This document shows, piece after piece, positions 56,143 through 64,000 of a stretch of 64,000 bases of DNA. Every line of letters starts with the position of its first letter. Position 1 is the stretch's first letter. The stretch lies in contig CM062815.1 of NCBI GenBank assembly GCA_031772625.1, positions 115,018,989-115,082,988 on the forward strand, read 5' to 3'. Under the pieces are notes generated by a model that searched no databases, was not told where the DNA came from, and saw nothing but the letters and a program-made list of their open reading frames with translations. Origin of the DNA: Pinus tabuliformis. Taxonomy: Eukaryota > Streptophyta > Pinopsida > Pinales > Pinaceae. Both the position numbers and the translations under genes were made by a program.

Positions 56143-57747
56143 ATGGCAAGAAAATCTAAATCTGAATACCATTTTGAGAGTAAATCACCCTCACCATCTC
56201 CCCCGACTTCTCCATTGTATTTAGAATATTTAAATCTAGAGCCAGAACTCGCAAGAGAAACAACCACTGCTACAAACCCTGACATTTCAGAACAATCTGC
56301 TATTGAACCTCCTAAAGTTCAATCTTTGATTCACAAACTTCAGTGATTTTCTACATCTCCTCAAAGATCTGATAAATCTCAAGGCAGCGTGACTTCGCAA
56401 TATAACCCTGCTCATCCTCTTACCAGATTAAAGAGCAAAAAATTTGGCATTCAGCCAACTGAGTTACCTCTACCCATAAGGAAGAGAGCAAGGAAGTCAC
56501 CTAAAGAGTCTGATAGTGAGACTCTTTCATCATCATCATCCATCTCAACTTCTCCATCGTGAAGTCAACCATCCACTCCTCCACTTCAGATCATTGTCCA
56601 TCAGTCCACTGGTACTCCCACATCTCCTTCTCAATCATTTGGAGTCGTAATATCCTCATCTTCTTAACCGCAGGGATCATCTTCTGCACTTTCCTCTGTT
56701 AATAGATTAGTGATGGCCCAATCTCCATGGAATAACCTAGGGGCAGTCTTAATGCCTGTGCCCTTGAGTCAGCTATCGGCCCATCCTAAAAGATGGCTTC
56801 CTAAGTTTAATCCTGAGGCAAGCATGCTAGCAGAAGAACATATAAATAACTTTATGTTATCCATAAATCTCAATGGAGTCACCAACGAAGATGCTATCAT
56901 TCGACTTTTCCCTTATACTCTACAAGGAGCAGCTAGATCATGGTATTTCTCATTACCGTCTAGATCTATTACTAGTTGGGAGATTTTCCAAGAACAATTC
57001 CTGACTAAGTTCGGTGATGACAGGTCTACGGTGACACTGATCAATGACCTGTCTAACCTTAGGGTTGAGTCAAAAGAACCTATCAAAGATTTCAATTCAC
57101 GTTTCAATAAATTGTTAAACAAAATTCCTACTGCTTCCAAGCCTAGCGAAGAAGTGCGAAGTGAATGGTACATCACTGCTTTACCATCAAACATAGCAAT
57201 CTTTGTTGATAGGGCTAACAAAACAACTTTAGCCGAAAATATGAAAGAAGTAGTAGTAGTAGAGAAACGTATTATAGCCCTAGAAAAGAAAAACATGATA
57301 GAAGAATGAAAATCCAAGAAGGTTTCTTTCAAGGAAGATCCCAAGAAAAAACAATCGAAAGATCCATTTGATTTAGAAGGATTGAAAAAAGTTTTGAAGA
57401 CCATGTCTAACGAGATGGTCGACAATAAGAAACAAGTGGCAGAAACTTCTTCTAAAAATCCATACAGACCCTTTAAAAGAAATCCTTTGACCGATTCCAA
57501 ACCCCCTAACGCTATTACAAGTGTTGAATCCGAAGAAGAAGAAGAGGAAATCGCCACTGAAGAACATACCGATGAAGAAGAAGTTGTAGAGTTACAAGGT
57601 ATGTGGGATTTCATCCTCCCAGATGAAGAGGATGAAGAGGCATCCCCGGTTAGTACTCGCAGTAGAAATCAACTTGATCCTCCTCAACCTACACCTAAGC
57701 CAAAGAGTGCAAGCTCGATGACTAAGGATAAAGTCGCAGCCAAGTAA
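56143..57747 (+). pseudogene. Element G gag, with in-frame stops
   Basis: ATG at 56143 (MARKSKSEYHFES) opens a frame crossing TGA 56344, TGA 56562, TAA 56665, TGA 57307 and TAA 57745. The N-terminus is Ser/Pro-rich. The capsid-like Gag (56710-57300) has PEASMLAEEHINNFML, RLFPYTLQGAARSWYFSLP and FQEQFLTKFGDD, typical of plant gypsy gag. The C-terminal part is Lys-rich and then acidic (EEEEEEIATEEHTDEEE). I see no CCHC knuckle. Four of the five stops fit C-to-T change in CAA or CGA. Confidence 0.85.
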
Positions 57748-58476
57748 ACGACACCTAAAGCGACTCAAACCACCCCAGTCCAAATAGACCCATCAACTCC
57801 ATCTAAAACGTTGATCGTTTCGGATGAAATGGAGTATAATATCATAGAAGACATGAAAAAGACTAGGGCCAATATCACTTTTTACAAATTGAGTAAGTTA
57901 AAACACAAGCAAAAGATTTTTTTGAAAGAATTACATGCCGTACCAGTTGCACCTTTGCCCGTCGTTGTAATCTCTCAAGCTTCCCATGACATGGGAAGAC
58001 CTCCAACTAATGCGGTTAATAAATTTGATCAAAACGATATCGCCTTAATTGGAGGAAGATCGAGATCTCATACTCCCCCATTTCTTCTTACTTATGAAAT
58101 TTTCAATAAAAATTTGCATAATTGCTTAGTGGATTCTAGAGCTTCATCGAATATCTTACCAAAGTCAATATGTGCAAAATTGAATGTTCAACCAAAAAAA
58201 TCCACTGTGCGCATAGTTCAATTAGGTCGATTGCAAGTCGAAGTGATTGGCGAATTAAATCAAGTTACCATAAGGCTGTCATCCAACCAAAAGGTATGTC
58301 AAGTTATCGACATTTTAGTTGTTGATATTCCAGAATTTTATGGCTTAATTCTTAGCAGAGATTGGTCAGAAAAACTTCATGGATACTTTGCAACTGATTG
58401 GTCGCACATGTGGCTCCCTTACAATGGTAAACCAAATCAAATAAAAGTTGAGGAGAAAGACATCAGAAATACATAG
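57748..58476 (+). pseudogene. Element G protease
   Basis: Continues the gag frame. Retropepsin motif NCLVDSRASSNILP (Asp codon 58132) has Arg instead of Gly after Asp-Ser, so catalysis is doubtful. YGLILSRDWSEKLHGYF near 58340 is the second conserved protease motif. A one-base indel near 58460 ends this frame at TAG 58474, and the reading continues in the third frame. Confidence 0.83.
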
Positions 58477-59207
58477 TAACAAAACTGGAGGGAGAAAATG
58501 AACCAGTAGCATATAGCAATAACATCATTGGCAACTACTCAATAGATTCTTTCATAGGAAATTTTAATGCTCATACTTCACCTTACTTAGAATATTCTGT
58601 TTTATCTCAAGTAGAAAATTTCTCTCAAACAAATAGTTCTAAATGTATTAATTTTATGGGTATTCCTGTAAATAAATATTTATTTTGGAAATTATTTTTT
58701 GACGGTTCTAATTCTAACAAAGGAGCAGGAGCAGGATGCGTGTTAATAAGTCTAGAGGGAGATAAAACTATGCTAACTTGCAGACTCGAATTTGATTACA
58801 CCAACAATACCGCAGAATACGAGGCTTTAGTCCAAGGGTTATACAAAGCAATCGGATTAGACGTCAAATACCTTCAAGTTTTCAGAGATTCTGAAATTGT
58901 AATTAGACAGGTACGTAATACTATACATTGTTTATCAGGTCATTTAAAACATTACCAATCTTTAGTTCAAGATCTGACTGAACACTTTATAGCATTTAAT
59001 ATTTCATCAATTCCCAGACTCCAGAATGCTAGTGCAGACCTCTTAGCTAACGTAGCTTCCAAGCTCATTCCTTCACAAGATTTTAGCCCTCATCGATTTT
59101 CAATTGAATTAATTTTTAGACCATCTATTCCTAATAACATTACCAACTGGAGGATTTTCAACGACAATCCTGATATCATGAATTTCCTCACATCTGAAGG
59201 ATCCTAA
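58477..59207 (+). pseudogene. Element G additional RNase H (plant/archaeal type), upstream of RT
   Basis: In the next frame, open from about 58460, an RNase H I domain of the aRNH kind appears. LFFDGSNSNKGAGAG gives the first Asp (58701), NNTAEYEAL the Glu (58815), FRDSEIVIRQV the second Asp (58887) and NASADLLANVAS the last Asp (59037). All four catalytic positions are present. It would remove RNA from the hybrid and possibly process primers. It lies before RT, whereas textbook Tat maps place aRNH after the RT-RNase H pair; I recall related plant polyproteins with this order. The frame ends at TAA 59205. Confidence 0.85.
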
Positions 59208-59246
59208 ACCAACCAAATAATTGACGAAGACCAACATGACCGACAA

Positions 59247-60380
59247 TTGCAACAAGATAGCATTAACAATGCCATACCTAAGTCAATAGTCAAGTTAGAA
59301 GACCTTTATGATTTGAAAGATTGGTTTAAAAGATCTACCAATTCAAAACTCCAAAGTTCAACTTTGAACTATGAATTAGTAAATCTAGGAACTGATACCA
59401 AACCACAGAATATCAATCTAGGCCTTGGTCTAGCTCCTGAAGAAAAATTAGCATATATTTGTCTCTTGAGACAATACAAAAGTGTCTTTGCTTGGAATTA
59501 CGATGAAAGCAAAATGTACGACACCTCCATCATCCAACATACTACTCCAATGACAGATGATGAAGAACCTACCCAACAAAAGTTGAGAAAGATCCATCCC
59601 AATTTAGAAAACCAGATCAAATCTGAACTCAATAAGTTATTGAAAGCCAAAATAATTTTTCCCTTTCGACATTCCAAATGGGTTTCCAATATGGTCCTTG
59701 TTAGAAAGAAAAACGGAGACATTAGAATCTGCATTGGCTTTCAAAATCTTAACAAAGCTCGCCAAAAGGATAATTTCCCTTTGCCTCCCATGGAACAAAT
59801 ACTGTAGGCAGTCGCGGGGTTAGAATTAATGTCATTCTTGGATGGATTCTTAGGATACAATCAAGTGTTGGTACATCCCGATGATCAATTAAAAACCACA
59901 TTCAGAACTAAATGGGGCACATACGCATATCAAAAGATGCCATTTGGTCTGATTAACGCTGGTGCCACTTTTCAGAGAGCCATGGACATTGCATTCAAGG
60001 GCTTAGTTAATAAATTAGTGGTAATCTATTTGGATGATATAACTGTATATTCCAAGGAACGAAACAATCATCTTAGAGATTTAAAACAAATCTTACAACA
60101 TTGTCAAATGTATGGAATTTCACTTAACCCGAAAAAATCCTTTTTCACATTAAGTGAAGGAAAACTTCTTGGATTCTTAGTGTCAAAATCTGGAATTCAC
60201 ATTGATCCTGACAGAATCAAGGAGATTTCCGCAATACCCCTACTTCACAACAAGAAAGCCATGCAATCTTTTCTTGGCCAGATTAACTTTGTAAAGAGAT
60301 TTGTTCCAGAATTTTCAAGAATCATGTCTCCTTTACAAGCAATGATTAAAAAGAACTCAAACTTTAAATGGGGCCAAGAT
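59247..60380 (+). pseudogene. Element G reverse transcriptase
   Basis: A linker with EEKLAYICLLRQYKSVFAWNY leads into RT: KIIFPFRHSKWVSNMVLVRKK, GDIRICIGFQNLNKA, FLDGFLGYNQVLVHP, MPFGLINAGATF and YLDD (60027-60038). TAG at 59805 splits the domain and fits loss of a CAG. ICIGFQNLN has Gly where RTs of this group usually have Asp. The connection SFLGQINFVKRFVP follows near 60267. Confidence 0.88.
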
Positions 60381-60737
60381 GAACATGAGGCATTCAATCT
60401 GATCAAACAAGCAATTGTTAATGCTCCATCTTTAGCAACTCCAAATTTTTCCGATCCTTTTATTTTATATACATTTGCCTCTGATAGATCATATGTCGCA
60501 ATACTCACTCAAGCGAATCAAGAAAAGGAAGAAGCCCCAATTGATTTTTTCAGTTCCAATTTACAAGGGGCTGAGTTAAATTATTCAGATGTGGAGAAAC
60601 AAGCTTATGCTGTTTTCAAAGAAATTAAATATTTCAGACCTTTTTTACTCAAAACACATACAAAAATCATAGTACCATTTCCAACGGTAAGAAATCTTCT
60701 AGTACAGAAGGATGTGGGTGAGAAAAGAGCCAATTAG
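60381..60737 (+). pseudogene. Element G gypsy-type RNase H, catalytically degenerate
   Basis: Located after RT as in other gypsy elements and recognisable by SNLQGAELNYSDVEKQAYAVF and FRPFLLK. The usual TDAS motif reads TFAS (Phe codon 60474) and the HTDH region reads IIVPFPTVRNLL, so catalytic Asp residues are missing. Family relatives, as I remember them, also have TFAS, so the loss is probably ancient and the domain structural. TAG at 60735 ends the frame. Confidence 0.82.
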
Positions 60738-60809
60738 GTTACTTCCTTAAAGGAATATGACGTAGAAATCAAACCAGCAAGTATTGTAAAAGGTCCAGGC
60801 TTTTTCAAA

Positions 60810-62150
60810 ATGCTGGCCGGAGCACCACTTATGTCCGAAATTCCATCTGCAGAGATACAAATGTACGAGGTAAGCCTAAACGATGTTGAGTCATTATATG
60901 TTGATATCATTTATTATTTAAAGAATGGATACGCTCCTTCAAACGTCGATCATACCAAGAAAATAGCTCTAAGGTTGAAAGCCAAACAATATCAACTCGT
61001 GAACGATGTTCTTTTTATAATAAATTATGATTCTGTTCTCCTTAGATGTCTTGAGAAATCTGAAGCTGAAAAAGTCTTGCAGGAACTCCACGATGGGCCA
61101 GCAGGCAGACACTATGCTGGAGATGTTACCGCTCATAAAATTTTACGCGCAGGCTATTACTGGCCCACATTATTCAAAGACTCACATAACTATGTGAGGA
61201 AATGTCAAGTTTGTCAAACCACTGCTGGGAGACAAAAGAAACCATCTTTGCCACTACAACCAGTTAACATTGAGTAACCTTTCGATCAATGGGGATTGGA
61301 CATAATAGGTGAGATCATTCCTCACTCTCCTAAACAACATAGATATAACCTTACAACAACATATTACTTTACTAAATGGGTAGAAGCAGTTCCACTCAAG
61401 ACGGCTAATGCTATACGTATCATCGAGTTCATAGATCAGTTCATAATCACCAGGTTTGGGTTGCCTTCTACTTTAATGTTTGATAATGCATCATATTTTT
61501 CTGGTAATGCAATGACTGAATTTTCACTCAAAAGGGGTTTCAAGTTGAAATACTTCGCCAATTACTATCCACAGGGGAATGGATTAGCTGAATCTATAAA
61601 TAAAAACTTAATCAGAATTATTAAGCAAACCATTGATCAAAATCACAAAAATTGGCACAAGTCTTTAATATATGCTTTATGGGCAGATCGAATAATGCAA
61701 AAAACCTCCATCGGCACTTCCCCCTTCAATTTAGTTTATGGGAAAGAAGTGGTTCTTCCAACCCATTTGGCAATTCCTTCTTTAGCCTTGGTTCAATATA
61801 TTGATGAAGCACCAACTTCCTCCTTACAACTAAGGCAGCTGGAAATAATTAAGTTAGAAGAACAACGAGAACAGGCCAAAATAACTCACGCTCATCATCA
61901 AGCATTAGTAAAAGCCTCTTTTGATTCAAACATGATATCCATAAAATATTTTCAGATGGGAGATTTAGTTCTAGAATGGGACAAGGCTCATGAGGAAAAA
62001 GGGAAACCTACGAAATTTCAAAGAATGTGGCTTGGCCCTTTCCAAATCGTAGAAGTCATAGGTCCATCTACTTTTATGTTACAGGATTTAACAGGAAAAA
62101 GACATTCTTTACCTGTTAACGGACAGATCCTCAAAAAATATTTTCCATAG
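60810..62150 (+). pseudogene. Element G integrase, one in-frame stop
   Basis: The zinc domain HKILRAGYYWPT...CQVCQ runs to about 61230. TAA at 61275 (CAA in sense) separates it from the core. The core has GLDIIGEI (Asp 61299), MFDNASYF and GNGLAESINKN (Glu), so D-D-E is intact. The C-terminus has FQMGDLVLEW and WLGPFQIVEVIG (GPY/F-like) and ends normally with TAG at 62148. No chromodomain is visible. Same frame as the upstream RT. Confidence 0.88.
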
Positions 62151-63216
62151 GAGATCATTCTTCTATTTTGTAGATTATTTTTTGTTTCCATAATAAAACC
62201 AGTTGTAAATGTTTACATTTGAGATTTATGAAAAAGACACAAATTCTCTTTTAGATTTTGTTTTTTCACTTGTATAAATAGAATTCTTTTAGAAAATTGA
62301 TCATTATTATTGAAAGATACAATTAAAGACTCTAGGCCTAGAAATGATACTAGTTTCAACTTTGTAAATTTTGACAAAAAATGACCTTTAGTGGGAAATT
62401 GTTTTATATCAGTCCAATGAAAGGTATCAATAACAAAAATGAAGATTCTCTGTAGAAAAGCTCTTTCCAAAAACTCTACCATTGTCGTCCAGAGCCATCT
62501 TAAGGAAACAATGACTTCCTCCCCATCTAGGAAACTTCAACGTTTAGAGAATAATCCAATGATACACTTTAACTTAAAGAGTAAGAGGTCTCATCACGAG
62601 CCGACTTATCATGATCATAGATATTATAGCTTGCTGACTTTGCCAATACTGCATACCACAACAGGGCAATGACTCAAGATTGTTGCAATCAAAAGACAAG
62701 GGGTCTCATCACGAGCTAGCTTGTTCAACAAAGCTATAAATCAAGTGAATGACACTGTCATAAATTTGATATCAAACCAAGACATTGTTATTTAAGGGTA
62801 GAAAAAGAAAAGAAAATTAAAGCAATAAGTGTGGATATGGATTTCTCTTTGAAAGTTGTAAATTTCTCTAAGTAGGATATAGGATCATTGCTGGGTAACA
62901 GGTAACCCTGTCAAGGCTATAAACACTTGCTGGTAGTAGAGGCTCTACCTATGAAAAATGAGCATATTCAAAACTGATTTACAGAGAAGGCTTCGTTTTT
63001 ATCTTTATAAACCAAGTAAGATACAAGGACTAGCTTGAGGGAGTAAATAATCAAAGTTAAAAATAGAAGAAACAAAATATCATTGATAGGTAAAAGCATA
63101 ATGTACTTTGTCTTTCTATAATAAAGTTTAATTTTCTGGAAACTTTTCTATTTTGAAAGTTTAGAAAATCCAAAAGAAAAGCAGAGATAACTAGTTCTTC
63201 CAAGTGAATCACCAAT
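62151..63216 (+). other. Element G 3' untranslated region
   Basis: About 1.07 kb, AT-rich, without a convincing gene (longest frame 62439-62672, no motif). The word GGTCTCATCACGAGC occurs twice (62588 and 62701). No polypurine tract directly abuts the LTR; the closest purine-rich run is AAAAGAAAAGCAGAGATAA near 63173-63190. Confidence 0.65.
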
Positions 63217-64000
63217 TGTTGTGGCCAGCAACAACCCCCTTCTTATTTTGTGTTATTACTAATACTAAATAAGTGGGGACCCTTAGTCAAAAAATTTAAA
63301 AATCAATTAGTGCTTGCATTTCCTTTTTAATAAAACTTACCATCATAAACTTAGGAAAATACCCTTGAAAAATCTAAAAGTTTATGTTTCATGATAAGGT
63401 AAGACAAAATCTTTCCTTAAGAAAAATCGCATCGCAAAAAGGATAACAGGATACCTCCTTGCAAGCCGAATTCTAAAATTGCGAGATCGCGATGCGAGAC
63501 TACAAACGTATATCGCATCGCATGCATCAAAGACTGCTTACGCTAAAAAATCTTAAATCACCGATATGCGATGGCATATATCGCAAAATCGCATTTCGCA
63601 GAAAACACTTTAACAGAAAATTGTCATATGCCGCGTTCCTGCGATATTGCGATATTGCAATTTTACGATAGAACGGAAAAGCGATATTACTGGTAAAGAG
63701 ATATAGTGATGTTGTGATTCTGCGATGTTGCGATCTGCGATATTGCGAAGCAAATCACAAAATCGCTTCATCATAGATCTTTTGGGCTCGTTGTTCAAAA
63801 AAGTATTTTCCATAATCCGAGACCTGGTTATGCACTTTAATGCTAATTAATGAGTTAGTTGTCAGTTGTTAATGAAATATGGTTTTGTACTTATCGAAAA
63901 TCCAATTCATGTAAGGTGGTATATTTTATATGTCTTCAGCATTTAAAGCTTTCCCGTCACCTTTCCTTATCATTACTCTCACCTTACTTGTAAACTGCAG
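63217..64000 (+). repeat. Element G 3' LTR, first 784 bp
   Basis: Matches 53461 to about 54246 with a few percent divergence, including the GCGAT-rich block and the first codons of the LTR ORF (ATG at 63930). It is cut by the window end. Confidence 0.92.

Larger units (their letters stand above)
53461..64000 (+). mobile_element. Element G: Tat-like Ty3/gypsy retrotransposon with two RNase H domains, 3' LTR cut by window end
   Basis: A direct repeat starting TGTTGTGGCCAGCAA occurs at 53461 and 63217 and matches, at a few percent divergence, up to the window end. A primer-like TGGCGCTAGAAGGAGG follows the putative 5' LTR end. The internal region encodes gag, PR, a plant/archaeal-type RNase H, RT, a degenerate gypsy RNase H and integrase. 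That composition fits the Tat group. The target duplication cannot be checked because the right border is outside. Confidence 0.88.

Noticed and set aside
56913-57614. 233-codon minus-strand frame
   Set aside because: It is the shadow of element G gag on the other strand; Ser/Phe-rich with no motif, like all other minus-strand frames in coding regions here.

Overview
The window looks like plant nuclear heterochromatin. I see no host gene, tRNA, rRNA or bacterial feature; essentially every base belongs to LTR retrotransposons. Ty1/copia and Ty3/gypsy polyproteins with plant-type zinc knuckles, primer-binding sites complementary to initiator tRNA-Met or tRNA-Asp, and deep nesting suggest a large-genome seed plant. 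The species cannot be named from the sequence.

The backbone (1-53460) is a head-to-tail array of at least four decayed copies of one Ty3/gypsy chromovirus-like family, here called A. Neighbouring copies share a single LTR: LTR(1-427)-A1-LTR(12573-13199)-A2-LTR(43046-43664)-A3-LTR(47363-47981)-A4. With later insertions subtracted, A1 and A2 each have an internal region of about 4.62 kb. A3 reaches that size once one deletion is restored, and A4 runs off into a further insertion. The LTR is about 0.62 kb with ends TGATCC...GGATCA, and the polypurine tract precedes it directly.

Six later insertions break the array. C (4519-12033, in A1 integrase) is a non-autonomous element with long LTRs and one ORF for a coiled-coil/G-patch/CCHC protein. 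B (14368-27901, in A2 gag) is a gypsy element of Athila/Tat type with a tRNA-Asp primer site and an extra 3' coding-like region. D (31127-42806, in A2 integrase) is a Tnt1-like copia element. E (35443-41830) is a young copia element nested in the RNase H of D. F (51098-52170) is a minus-strand solo LTR in A4. G (53461 to beyond 64000) is a Tat-like gypsy element with two RNase H domains and very long LTRs that contain an ORF and a GCGAT-rich block. Target-site duplications support B, C, D, E and F (exact for E and F, one mismatch for the others).

Nothing here looks able to make an uninterrupted polyprotein. E is closest, with LTRs differing at about four positions by eye and only two in-frame stops. 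The stops across the window are dominated by CAG-to-TAG, CAA-to-TAA and CGA-to-TGA changes, as expected from deamination of methylated cytosine in silenced plant transposons. Points most worth following up are the LTR-sharing array, the G-patch element C, the ORF-bearing LTR and dual RNase H of G, and conflicting shared stop codons among the array units.
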